Shown: positions 24,919 through 33,459 of the stretch, piece by piece
Layout: each line of letters starts with the position of its first letter
Position numbering within the stretch: position 1 is the stretch's first letter
From: Mycobacterium sp. MS1601
Lineage (GTDB): Bacteria > Actinomycetota > Actinomycetes > Mycobacteriales > Mycobacteriaceae
Assembly (NCBI RefSeq): GCF_001984215.1
Contig: NZ_CP019420.1
Location: forward strand, 5,332,001 to 5,396,000
Direction: 5' to 3'
Length of the DNA stretch: 64,000 nt
Made by a program: the position numbers and the translations under genes
Notes under the pieces: model-generated
Databases searched by the model: none
What the model saw: the letters and a program-made list of their open reading frames with translations, nothing else
What the model was told of the DNA's origin: nothing

Positions 24919-26286
24919 TTGGCTCCCACGCTCAAACTCGCGCTCGACCTGTCGTTCACGCACACCGAAGGTGCCTGGCGTAACCCAGGGTCGTGGGTGA
25001 ACTATCCCTATTACACCCAGCCGGACATCTGGGAGGACGTCGCCCGGGTCGCAGAGCGTGGCTGCATCGACATGGTGTTCTTCGGTGACGGCGTCGGGAT
25101 TCCCGACACCTGGGAGGACAGCATCGATGCCGCGGTGAAATGGGGGCTGCAATGGCCGCGCCACGACATGAGCCCGACGATTGCGCTGATGTCGCGGGTC
25201 ACCAAGCACCTGGGGTTCGGGCTCACCTTCTCGCCCACGTACATGCACCCGTATTACGTTGCCCGCCATGTCGCGTCACTGGACCACGTGACAGGCGGCC
25301 GGATGGCGCTGAATTTGGTGACCTCGGCACGTAGGTCCGACGCGGCCAACTTCGGGTTCGACGAACTGATGGAGCACGACAAGCGTTACGAGCGCGCCGA
25401 CGAGTTCATCGACGTGCTCAAGGGGCTTTGGAGCAGCATCGAGCCGGACGCGATCATGCTGGACCGCGAGACCGGGGAGTTTGCCGACCCTGCGAAGGTG
25501 CACTACCTGAACCACGAAGGCGACTTCTTCAACGTCAAGGGTCCGCTGAACATGCTGCCGTCGCCGCAGTACTACCCGCCGTTGATTCAGGCGGGCGCGT
25601 CGCCGCGGGGGTTGAAGTCGTTCGCCCGCAACGCCGACATCGTGTTCGTCTCTCGCCCCTCGGCCTCGGGCATGGTGAAGTTCCGCGCCCAGCTCGACGA
25701 GCATCTGGCCGAGGTGGGCCGCACCCCCGAGGAAATCCAGGTGTTGTGGCCGGTGCACCCCATGATGGGCGAATCTACCCAACATGCAAAGGAATTGGAG
25801 GCCCAGCTGATCGAGTCGGTGCCGCTGGAAGCCGGCGGTGTGTTCATGGCGCACAAGAGCGGATTCGACTTCTCGACGCTGCCGCAGACCTTCACCATCG
25901 AAGAGGCCACCGCGGCCATCCAGGCGGCCAACGGGTCGACGGCCTATCTGCCGAAGATGGCGGAGATGGTGGGACCGGGTGAGTTGTTGACCAAGAAGAT
26001 GTTCCAACAGCTGGGCCGCGAGACGATGATCGCCGGCGGGCCGACGCTCTACGGCACCGCCACCGACATCGCCGATCAGATCTGCGATCTGCACGCCCAG
26101 ACCGGAGCAGGCGTCGGGTTCATGATCTCCATCATCAACTTCATGCCCCGCAACGCCGTGGACTTCGTGGAGAAGGTGGTGCCGATTCTGCAGAAGCGCG
26201 GGGTGTTCAAGACCGGCTACGGCGCCGGCACGACTCTGCGCGACAACCTCGGCATTCCGCTGAAGCGCTGGAAATCACCGGCATGA
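24919..26286 (+). CDS. LLM-class flavin-dependent monooxygenase (NtaA/SnaA/DszA-type)
   Basis: 455 residues with a bacterial luciferase-like barrel. Features of the nitrilotriacetate monooxygenase subgroup include the N-terminal WRNPGS, the central GRMALNLVTS with its conserved N and V, and YPPLIQAGASPRG near 220. These FMNH2-dependent enzymes oxidise amines, sulfonates or thioethers and need a separate flavin reductase, which is not encoded nearby. The start is TTG 24919, supported by GAAGGA 7 bases upstream. The stop overlaps the GntR start (ATGA), so the two are one operon. The substrate is unknown. Confidence 0.85.
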   Translation: MAPTLKLALDLSFTHTEGAWRNPGSWVNYPYYTQPDIWEDVARVAERGCIDMVFFGDGVGIPDTWEDSIDAAVKWGLQWPRHDMSPTIALMSRVTKHLGFGLTFSPTYMHPYYVARHVASLDHVTGGRMALNLVTSARRSDAANFGFDELMEHDKRYERADEFIDVLKGLWSSIEPDAIMLDRETGEFADPAKVHYLNHEGDFFNVKGPLNMLPSPQYYPPLIQAGASPRGLKSFARNADIVFVSRPSASGMVKFRAQLDEHLAEVGRTPEEIQVLWPVHPMMGESTQHAKELEAQLIESVPLEAGGVFMAHKSGFDFSTLPQTFTIEEATAAIQAANGSTAYLPKMAEMVGPGELLTKKMFQQLGRETMIAGGPTLYGTATDIADQICDLHAQTGAGVGFMISIINFMPRNAVDFVEKVVPILQKRGVFKTGYGAGTTLRDNLGIPLKRWKSPA

Positions 26287-27101
26287 GTGCCGCCCTGCAG
26301 TCCTGGGCCTGCCGTGACAGGCTGCCTGGTGTGAACGCCATGCCGGGATTGCACCGGGCACCATCGCCTCTGCAGACCTCGTCGCGGCGGGTCTACGAAT
26401 TGCTGCGTTCGGCCATCCGGACGGGCTACCTGCCCGCAGGCACCCAGCTGGTCGAGTTCGAGCTGGTCAAAACTCTGTCCACCAGCCGCAACGCACTGCG
26501 AGTGGCGCTGCAACTGCTGGCTGACGAGGGTGTGGTGGAGCGCAATCCCCGCAGCGGCACCTTCATCACCTCGGCCATGGTGCAGATCACCCTCAATGAG
26601 CTGGATCCCGATGCCCGGGTGCGGACGTCGGGTCGGATCGCCGATCTTCCGCCGACCGAGCTGTTCGACGAACAGCTGCTCGACGAACGGGTGATCCCCG
26701 CGTCGCCCTACATCCGACGACGGATGTGCACCGACGACGAGTTCGTGCTGATGCACGAACGACTGATCAGCGTGCGGGGCGAGCCGCACCACGTGTGGCT
26801 GGGATATGTCAGTGCCGACGTCGACTACGCGACGGTGCGGCCCAACGGTGATCGCGAGTCCATTTTCCTGGAACGGTTCGGGGTCGAGTACAGCCATGCC
26901 GAAGAGAGCGTGGAAGCAGTGCCGTGCGACCCACGCACCAGCAGCCTGCTCAGGGTTGCGCCGGGGTCACCGATCCTGTTGTGCGAGACCCTGATGTACG
27001 ACGTGGACGGACGTATCCGCGAGTTGCGCTTCCGCTACAACCGCGGTGACCGCACCTCGTACAAGGTCGACCGCGCTAGCCCGTCGCGTCGAGGATCTTG
27101 A
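26283..27101 (+). CDS. GntR-family regulator, HutC/UTRA subfamily
   Basis: 272 residues: N-terminal winged helix (about 30-100, with STSRNALRVALQLLADEGVVERNPRSG as two adjacent motifs) and a C-terminal UTRA ligand domain (about 120-265). Coupled by an ATGA overlap to the LLM monooxygenase, whose substrate or product is the likely ligand. About 40 residues precede the helix, so a start at the internal ATG 26340 is also possible. The last 26 bases overlap the convergent FKBP gene. Confidence 0.82.
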   Translation: MSAALQSWACRDRLPGVNAMPGLHRAPSPLQTSSRRVYELLRSAIRTGYLPAGTQLVEFELVKTLSTSRNALRVALQLLADEGVVERNPRSGTFITSAMVQITLNELDPDARVRTSGRIADLPPTELFDEQLLDERVIPASPYIRRRMCTDDEFVLMHERLISVRGEPHHVWLGYVSADVDYATVRPNGDRESIFLERFGVEYSHAEESVEAVPCDPRTSSLLRVAPGSPILLCETLMYDVDGRIRELRFRYNRGDRTSYKVDRASPSRRGS

Positions 27102-27696
27102 TGGCGAACACCAGTGAGTCGCCGGGCTGGATGCCGGCGGCGGGCTGACCTTCGGGGTAGCCGTCGGCCGGAGTCATCGCCACAGCCACGGTGGAGCCGA
27201 CGGTCTGCCCGGCGATGGCCTTCTGGAATCCGGTCACCACGCCGGTCAACGGGAAGTCCACCGGGGCGCCGCGCTGGTAGCTGCTGTCGAACACTGTGCC
27301 GTCACGGCCGTTGACACCCATGTAGCAGACCAGCACGGTGGCGGTGTCGGAGACCACCGGGCCCGCACCGGCCTGCAGCGTGTGGACCTGCGTCTCGGCC
27401 ACGCTGAACGGTCCCTGCACGGAAACCAGGGGAGCCGCCGTGTCCGTGGATCCGGTGACCGCGACGCTGCCGGTGGTTCCCGGCAGCGTCCATTCCGGTG
27501 CCGTGCCTTCGGCGGGTGCGCCGGTGGGGCAACCGCTGGCCTGGGGCGCCGGTGCCGCCTCGGTGGTGTTCATGTCGACCACGGACGACGCAGCAGGTGA
27601 GGCCGGTGCCTCGTTTCCTGTGTCGGAGCCGCAGGCGGAGAGGGTCACGGCCAGCGCCGCCACGGCGGCGGAAGTGCACACGCGGGAGAAGTTCAC
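27076..27696 (-). CDS. FKBP-type peptidyl-prolyl isomerase lipoprotein
   Basis: About 206 residues with a signal peptide ending in the lipobox LSAC (Cys near residue 22), so it is expected to be exported and lipidated. The C-terminal half is an FKBP domain (GTVFDSSYQRG near 137, FPLTGVVTGFQKAI, AMTPADGYPEGQPAAGI, GDSLVFAIKIL). GTG 27696 is chosen because TAGCGT (27704-27709) lies 7 bases upstream, a leaderless pattern; GTG 27705 would add three residues. It is transcribed away from the TctC operon. Confidence 0.85.
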   Translation of the reverse strand: MNFSRVCTSAAVAALAVTLSACGSDTGNEAPASPAASSVVDMNTTEAAPAPQASGCPTGAPAEGTAPEWTLPGTTGSVAVTGSTDTAAPLVSVQGPFSVAETQVHTLQAGAGPVVSDTATVLVCYMGVNGRDGTVFDSSYQRGAPVDFPLTGVVTGFQKAIAGQTVGSTVAVAMTPADGYPEGQPAAGIQPGDSLVFAIKILDATG

Positions 27697-27746
27697 CCAG
27701 GCCACGCTACTAGCCGTGGCGGGCTCACCGGATTCCGGGACAGCAG

Positions 27747-27787
27747 CACCGGTACCGGTGTAGAGCTTCTGGGGAACTCAGTTCACC
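27747..27787. promoter_or_regulatory. Two palindromes upstream of the TctC-dehydrogenase operon
   Basis: A perfect 14-base palindrome, CACCGGTACCGGTG (27747-27760), is followed by an imperfect one, GGGGAACT-C-AGTTCACC (27771-27787), both in the 115-base gap between the FKBP and TctC starts. They are candidate operators; no cognate regulator is evident. Confidence 0.4.
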
Positions 27788-27811
27788 GGGTGACAGAGGA
27801 GCCGTGCTTCG

Positions 27812-28777
27812 ATGACGATCAAGGCCGTGGTGGGAGCTTTGCTTGCCGGCGTACTGATGCTGGTGAGCCAGTCAGCCCCGGCGGTCGCGGCAGAATATCC
27901 GGCCGGCCCGGTGACCATGACGGCAGGAGCCAACCCCGGCAGCGGGTTCGACCTCACCATCCAAGCCGTGGTCGACACACTGACGCAGGAGCATCTTGTC
28001 GATGTGCCGCTGCCGGTGGAGTACCGTCCCGGCAACGTCGGAGCGGACTTCCTGGCCACCATGGTGCAGCAGTACGCGGGCCGCGACGACCAGGTGTCAG
28101 TGACCTCACTGTCGATGATGATGAACCAGCTCCGAGGGATTTCCCAGTACGGCTACAACGACGTCACCATGATCGCGAACCTCATGACGGAGTACTACGT
28201 CGTGTTCGTCGAACCCGGTTCTGAGTTCACCGATCTGGCCGGGCTGCTCACTGCGGTGTCGACCGACCCGGGCCGAGTAGTGGTGGGTGCCGCCACCGAC
28301 GACGAGGCCCCGTTCGACCTCCTGGTGCGCGCGGCCGGAGGCGATCCGTCGGCGACGAGGTACCTCAGTCTGCAAGGTGGCGGCGATCAGAGTGCTGCAC
28401 TGCGCAGCGGTGAGATCGGCGTTGCGGTCGCCGGGGTCAGCGAGGTCGTCGACCTGCTGAGCACCCGACAGCTGATCCCGTTGGCGGTGTTGGCCGAACA
28501 GCGGTTACCGGGCCTGGACGCACCCACCGCCCGCGAACTCGGATTCGACGTCACCCTGTCGAACTGGCGTGGGCTGTACGGGCCGCCGGGCATGCCGCAG
28601 TTCGCCGTCGACTACTGGCGCCAGGTACTGGCGAGGATGGTGGCAACGCCCACCTGGTCTCACATCGCCGAACAACGGCAGTTCACGACCAGGTTCATGA
28701 CCGGTGACGAGTACGAAACGTTCCTGGCGGAGACTCAAGCCGATGTCACGACTGCCCTGGGGGAGGCGGGCCGATGA
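27812..28777 (+). CDS. Tripartite tricarboxylate transporter substrate-binding protein (TctC/Bug family)
   Basis: 321 residues, with a Sec signal peptide (hydrophobic core 5-20, cleavage probably after AVAA near 27) and a two-lobed periplasmic-binding fold of the Bug type (GANPGSGFDLT near 40, VEYRPGNVGADF near 70, GLYGPPGMP near 255). Such proteins normally deliver carboxylates to the membrane pair TctA/TctB, but neither is encoded here, so it may be an orphan binding protein or sensor. It is the first gene of a four-gene operon and overlaps the dehydrogenase by 4 bases. GAGGAG lies about 10 bases upstream of ATG 27812. Confidence 0.78.
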   Translation: MTIKAVVGALLAGVLMLVSQSAPAVAAEYPAGPVTMTAGANPGSGFDLTIQAVVDTLTQEHLVDVPLPVEYRPGNVGADFLATMVQQYAGRDDQVSVTSLSMMMNQLRGISQYGYNDVTMIANLMTEYYVVFVEPGSEFTDLAGLLTAVSTDPGRVVVGAATDDEAPFDLLVRAAGGDPSATRYLSLQGGGDQSAALRSGEIGVAVAGVSEVVDLLSTRQLIPLAVLAEQRLPGLDAPTARELGFDVTLSNWRGLYGPPGMPQFAVDYWRQVLARMVATPTWSHIAEQRQFTTRFMTGDEYETFLAETQADVTTALGEAGR

Positions 28778-30258
28778 AAGACCGGGTATCGACCGACGTA
28801 CAGCCTGCGCTGTTCATCGACGGTACCTGGCGCCTGGCGGCCGAGGGGGCAGCACGTGAGGTGATCAACCCCGCCGACGGTAGCGTCGTCGCTGTGGTGG
28901 CCGAGGCCGGCGCCGCCGACGCCCGCTCCGCCGTGGCGGCAGCTCGGGCCGCCTTCCCCGCGTGGTCGGCCACTGCGGTGTCCGAGCGGGTGCTGATCCT
29001 GGAGCGCATCGCCGAGCTGCTGCTGCGCGACCGTGACGAGATCGCCAGAATCGAGACTCTGGATACCGGAAAAACGTTGCGCGAAAGCCACATCGATATC
29101 GACGACGTGGTATCTGTGTTTCGGTACTACGCCCGGCTGGCCGCGGTCCAGTCCGATCGGGTGGTCGACGTGGGCAACCCGGCGATTGTGAGCCGGGTGG
29201 TGCGCGAGCCGGTCGGTGTGTGCGTCCTGATCGCCCCGTGGAACTACCCGCTGCTGCAGATCGTGTGGAAGATCGCCCCGGCTCTGGCGGCCGGGTGCAC
29301 CATGGTGGCCAAACCCAGTGAGGTGACGCCATTGAGCACCATCGCGCTGGTGCGCCTGGCCGACGAAGCCGGGGTGCCTGCCGGCGTGCTCAACCTCATC
29401 CAGGCCAGCGGTGCCGCCGTGGGCGGCGCCCTGATCGACAACGCCGACGTCGACATGGTCTCCTTCACCGGCGGCGCCGCCACCGGAGCGCTGATCGCCG
29501 CCACTGCCGCACCACATGTCAGCCGGGTGGCACTCGAACTGGGCGGCAAGAACCCGCATCTGGTGTTTGCGGATGCGGAGTGGGACAGTGCGGTCGACGC
29601 CGTGGTCACCGGAGTGTTCCTGCATTCGGGACAGGTGTGCTCCTCGGGCACCAGGCTGATCGTCGAGGAGTCGATCGCCGACGACCTGGTGGCGGCCGTG
29701 GTGGCGCGGGCGGAGAAGATCCGCTACGGCGACGGTCTGGACCCCGCCAGTCAGACCGGTCCATTGGTGTCGATGGCACATCGTGACAAGGTGGAAGCCT
29801 ATGTGGCGCTGGGAATCTCCGAAGGGGCTGTACTGAGGACCGGCGGTCGAAGGCCGGCCGATCCTGCGCTGGCTGCAGGCAGCTTCTACCCGCCGACCGT
29901 CTTCGACCGCTGTGATCGCAGTATGCGCATCGTCACCGAAGAGACCTTTGGGCCCATCCTGACCGTCGAACGTTTCACCACCGAGGAGCAGGCCATCGAA
30001 CTGGGCAACGACACAACCTACGGACTGGCAGCAGCAGTACGCACCGGCGACACCGCCCGCGCCGAACGAGTGGCGCGGGCGCTGCGGCACGGCACGGTGT
30101 GGGTCAACGACTTCGGGGTCTACACAGCGGGCGCCGAATGGGGTGGCTTTGGACGGTCGGGCAACGGCCGCGAGTTGGGCCCGACCGGCCTGGCCGAATA
30201 CCAGGAACTGAAACACATCTGGACCAACACTGCTCCCAGTGAGGTGGGCTGGTTCTAG
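28774..30258 (+). CDS. Betaine-aldehyde-type NAD(P) aldehyde dehydrogenase
   Basis: 494 residues of the aldehyde dehydrogenase superfamily. Visible are the cofactor segment APWNYPLLQIVWKIAPAL (near 150), catalytic Glu in LELGGK (near 250) and catalytic Cys in GQVCSSG (near 290). The C-terminal GTVWVNDFG with GRSGNGRELGPTGL is common in betaine aldehyde dehydrogenases. ATG 28774 overlaps the TctC stop (ATGA) with GGGAGG upstream. Next to an alcohol-oxidising GMC protein and an amine permease, the likely step is aldehyde to acid, for example betaine aldehyde to glycine betaine. Substrate not proven. Confidence 0.85.
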   Translation: MKDRVSTDVQPALFIDGTWRLAAEGAAREVINPADGSVVAVVAEAGAADARSAVAAARAAFPAWSATAVSERVLILERIAELLLRDRDEIARIETLDTGKTLRESHIDIDDVVSVFRYYARLAAVQSDRVVDVGNPAIVSRVVREPVGVCVLIAPWNYPLLQIVWKIAPALAAGCTMVAKPSEVTPLSTIALVRLADEAGVPAGVLNLIQASGAAVGGALIDNADVDMVSFTGGAATGALIAATAAPHVSRVALELGGKNPHLVFADAEWDSAVDAVVTGVFLHSGQVCSSGTRLIVEESIADDLVAAVVARAEKIRYGDGLDPASQTGPLVSMAHRDKVEAYVALGISEGAVLRTGGRRPADPALAAGSFYPPTVFDRCDRSMRIVTEETFGPILTVERFTTEEQAIELGNDTTYGLAAAVRTGDTARAERVARALRHGTVWVNDFGVYTAGAEWGGFGRSGNGRELGPTGLAEYQELKHIWTNTAPSEVGWF

Positions 30259-30276
30259 CGAAGGGGAACGCGTGAC

Positions 30277-31806
30277 ATGACCACATCGGCGGAGAAGTCG
30301 TCTGACGACCACGGAATGGCGGACTTCGGCTATCGGGAGTCGCTGGACCGCAGCATCGGGAAGTTCGCCAGCTTCGCGGCCGGCGTCAGCTACATCTCGA
30401 TACTCACCGGCACATTCCAGCTCTTCTACTTCGGCTACGGAACAGCCGGCCCCGCTTACCTGTGGTCATGGCCGCTGGTGTTTGTCGGGCAGATGGCCGT
30501 GGCGTTGTGTTTCATGGAACTGGCCGCCAAGTACCCGATCGCCGGATCGGTGTACAACTGGTCGAAGAAGTTGGCCAGCAAGCTGATCGGATGGTCGGCG
30601 GGGTGGTTGATGCTCACCGCGTCCATTGTCACCATCTCAGCGGTTGCTCTTGCCTATCAGCTGAACCTGCCCCGGATCTGGAGCGGATTCCAGATCATCG
30701 GTGACGGCACCGGCCAATATGACTATGCGGCGAACGCGGTGCTTCTTGGCACCGTTCTGATCGCTTTCACCACCATCGTCAATGCCGTGGGCGTGAAACT
30801 GATGGCCAGGATCAACAGCACGGGGGTTTTCATCGAACTGATCGCCGCCGTGCTCATCGCGTTCCTCTTGGGGATCAACATCAAACGTGGACCCGATATC
30901 TTCTTCTCGGCCGACGGTTATGGCACCGAGGAGAGTATGGGTTTCCTGGGGGCATTCCTGATCGCGTCGTTGGCCTCCGGTTACGTGATGTACGGCTTCG
31001 ACACCGCCGCCTCGCTGGGGGAGGAGACGGTGGAACCGCGGCGCACTGCACCCAAGGCCATCGCCAGAGCCATTCTCGCCTCCTTTGTGATCGGCGGCGC
31101 CATTCTGGTTTTCGCGGTGATGGCTGCGCCGAACCTGCAAGATCCCGCACTCGGTGAGAGCAGCGGCGGCCTGCAGTACATCGTGGAGCAGGTGATGTGG
31201 GGCCCGCTGGGCACCATCTTCTTGATCTGCATCGTGATCGCGGTGACGGTCTGCACCTTGGCCGTGCACACCGCCGCGATCCGACTGTCGTTCGCAATGG
31301 CACGGGACAACGCGCTGCCGTTCGGTGAACGGTTGGCGACGGTGAACCCCAAGTCGCAGACACCGATCGTGCCTGCGGTCGTCATCGGCGTTGTCGCGGT
31401 GATCATCCTGGTGATCAACATCGGTCAGCCCAAGATCTTCACGGTGCTGACCTCCATCGCCATCATCATGATCTATCTGGCTTACCTGATGGTGACCGGG
31501 CCGATGCTCAAGAAGCGGCTGCAAGGTCAGTGGCCGCCACAGGATCTCAAAGAGGGTGGCTACTTCACGATGGGTCGATGGGGTCTGCCGGTCAACATCG
31601 TGGCCGTGGCGTGGGGCGTCGGGATGGCGCTGAACCTGGCGTGGCCGCGGTCAGCGGTGTACGGCGAGCCCTGGTACAACACCTGGGGCGCATTCGTCTA
31701 CATCGGGGTGATCTTTGGAGCCGGACTGGTGTGGTACGCGGTCAAGGGGCGCCACCACATCGGCTGCCTGCAATCGCACCGCAGCGAACAGATCGATCAC
31801 AGTTGA
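30277..31806 (+). CDS. APC-superfamily amino acid/amine permease
   Basis: 509 residues with about 12 hydrophobic segments and the APC signatures: a helix-breaking region FAAGVSYIS near 35, ELAAKYPIAGSVYNW near 85, and the consensus loop GFDTAASLGEETVEPRRTAPKAI near 245 (two adjacent pieces). Located in the inner membrane and expected to import an amino acid or amine such as choline or ethanolamine. It sits 18 bases after the dehydrogenase and its stop shares one base with the GMC start (TGATG), so it is tightly co-transcribed. Confidence 0.85.
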   Translation: MTTSAEKSSDDHGMADFGYRESLDRSIGKFASFAAGVSYISILTGTFQLFYFGYGTAGPAYLWSWPLVFVGQMAVALCFMELAAKYPIAGSVYNWSKKLASKLIGWSAGWLMLTASIVTISAVALAYQLNLPRIWSGFQIIGDGTGQYDYAANAVLLGTVLIAFTTIVNAVGVKLMARINSTGVFIELIAAVLIAFLLGINIKRGPDIFFSADGYGTEESMGFLGAFLIASLASGYVMYGFDTAASLGEETVEPRRTAPKAIARAILASFVIGGAILVFAVMAAPNLQDPALGESSGGLQYIVEQVMWGPLGTIFLICIVIAVTVCTLAVHTAAIRLSFAMARDNALPFGERLATVNPKSQTPIVPAVVIGVVAVIILVINIGQPKIFTVLTSIAIIMIYLAYLMVTGPMLKKRLQGQWPPQDLKEGGYFTMGRWGLPVNIVAVAWGVGMALNLAWPRSAVYGEPWYNTWGAFVYIGVIFGAGLVWYAVKGRHHIGCLQSHRSEQIDHS

Positions 31807-33350
31807 TGTCGGACAACACCTTTGACTACGTGATCGCCGGTGGTGGAACCGCAGGATGTGTGCTTGCCGCCCGATTGTCGGAGGATCCGTCGGTGAGGGT
31901 CTGTCTGGTGGAGGCCGGCCCCAGCGATGTAGGTGACCCGAACATCCTGGTGCTCGAAGACTGGATGCACTTGCTGGACTCGGGCTACGACTGGGACTAC
32001 CCGGTGGAGCCGCAGGAGAAGGGCAACAGTTTTCTGCGCCACGCCCGCGCGAAGGTGCTCGGTGGGTGCTCGTCGCACAACTCGTGTATCGCCTTCTGGC
32101 CGCCTGCGGAGGGCTTGGCCGAGTGGGAGGCCATGGGAGCGGCCGGCTGGACGGACCTGCACCACTACGTGAAGCGCGTGGAGCGCAACGACGCCGACGG
32201 TGATCACGGCAGGGACGGCCCTGTCCGGCTGCGTGACGTCCCCCCAGAGGATCCCTGTGGTGTCGCGGTGCTGGAGGCCGCCGCGAAGGTCGGTCTGCCC
32301 ACGGTGCAGTTCAACAGGGGCTCGACGGTGCTCAACGGCGCCGGCTGGTTCCAGATCAACGCCGCCGAGGACGGCACCAGGATGTCGACGTCCCACGCCT
32401 ACCTGCACCCCATTCTCGACACCAGGGCCAATCTCGAGGTGCGTACCGGTTCGTGGGTCAGCGAAGTGCTGTTCGACAGCGACAACGCTGCCACAGGTGT
32501 GCGGTACCAGCGACCTGATCTGACTGGGCACGACGTGGTGCAGGCCCGCCGCGAGGTGGTGCTCACCGCCGGCGCGATCGACACCCCCAAACTTCTGATG
32601 CTGTCGGGAATCGGCCCGGCGCAACATCTTCGCGACTTCGGTATTTCCGTGCGTGTCGATTCGCCCGGTGTCGGATCCAACCTCGACGATCACGTCGAGG
32701 GTCTGGTGTTCTGGGAGGCGTCTCGGCCCATGGTGACGACATCGACGCAGTGGTGGGAGATCGGGCTGTTCGCCACCACGGTGGACGGGTTGGGTCAACC
32801 TGATCTGATGATGCACTATGGCAGTGTGCCTTTCGACATGAACACCTTGCGTTGGGGCTATCCGACGACGGACAACGGCTTCTGTCTGACTCCCAACGTC
32901 ACTCAAGGCAAGTCCCGGGGCACGGTGCGGTTGCGCTCGCGGGACTTTCGCGATCGAGCCAGAGTGGATCCCCGGTATTTCACCGACCCAGAAGGGCACG
33001 ACGAAACGGTGATGCTGGCAGGAATCAAACTGGCCCGCCGGATCGCCGCGCAGGATCCGCTGCGCCCGTGGATCAGCCGCGAGCTGGCGCCGGGCCCGGA
33101 TGCGGTGACCGACGACGAGTTGATCGACTACATGCACAAGACCCACAACACCGTCTACCACCCGGCGGCCACCGCGCGGATGGGGGCGACCAACGATCCG
33201 ATGGCGGTGCTGGACTCGCAGCTGCGCGTCAAAGGGGTGCAGCGGCTGCGGGTGGTCGACGCCTCGGCGATGCCGAAACTGCCCGCCGTCAACCCGAACA
33301 TCACCGTGATGGCGATGGCCGAGAAATGCGCCGACCTGATGCGTGGTTGA
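31806..33350 (+). CDS. GMC-family oxidoreductase (choline dehydrogenase-like)
   Basis: 514 residues. FAD-binding GGGTAGCVLAARL near 12; GMC signature 1 KVLGGCSSHNSCIAFW near 83; signature 2 GAIDTPKLLMLSGIG near 255; and the C-terminal catalytic His-Asn pair (YHPAATARMG near 455, NPNITVMA near 495). Oxidises an alcohol to an aldehyde with FAD. With the adjacent dehydrogenase it would form a two-step alcohol-to-acid pathway, best fitting choline to glycine betaine, though other amino alcohols are possible. ATG 31806 shares a base with the permease stop. Confidence 0.85.
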   Translation: MSDNTFDYVIAGGGTAGCVLAARLSEDPSVRVCLVEAGPSDVGDPNILVLEDWMHLLDSGYDWDYPVEPQEKGNSFLRHARAKVLGGCSSHNSCIAFWPPAEGLAEWEAMGAAGWTDLHHYVKRVERNDADGDHGRDGPVRLRDVPPEDPCGVAVLEAAAKVGLPTVQFNRGSTVLNGAGWFQINAAEDGTRMSTSHAYLHPILDTRANLEVRTGSWVSEVLFDSDNAATGVRYQRPDLTGHDVVQARREVVLTAGAIDTPKLLMLSGIGPAQHLRDFGISVRVDSPGVGSNLDDHVEGLVFWEASRPMVTTSTQWWEIGLFATTVDGLGQPDLMMHYGSVPFDMNTLRWGYPTTDNGFCLTPNVTQGKSRGTVRLRSRDFRDRARVDPRYFTDPEGHDETVMLAGIKLARRIAAQDPLRPWISRELAPGPDAVTDDELIDYMHKTHNTVYHPAATARMGATNDPMAVLDSQLRVKGVQRLRVVDASAMPKLPAVNPNITVMAMAEKCADLMRG

Positions 33351-33459
33351 CTGGGCTGCCACGTCCGCGTGCCGAGCCTCCAGCGTTGGGCTCGCCGGGT
33401 GCCCCGGGCCACGAGTCCATTCGGGCCGATCAGCGCGGCGGCGCTGTCACACTACGGGG

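Noticed and set aside
31797..33362. 521-codon minus-strand frame
   Set aside because: Exact antisense of the GMC oxidoreductase, whose motifs are complete; no independent evidence.
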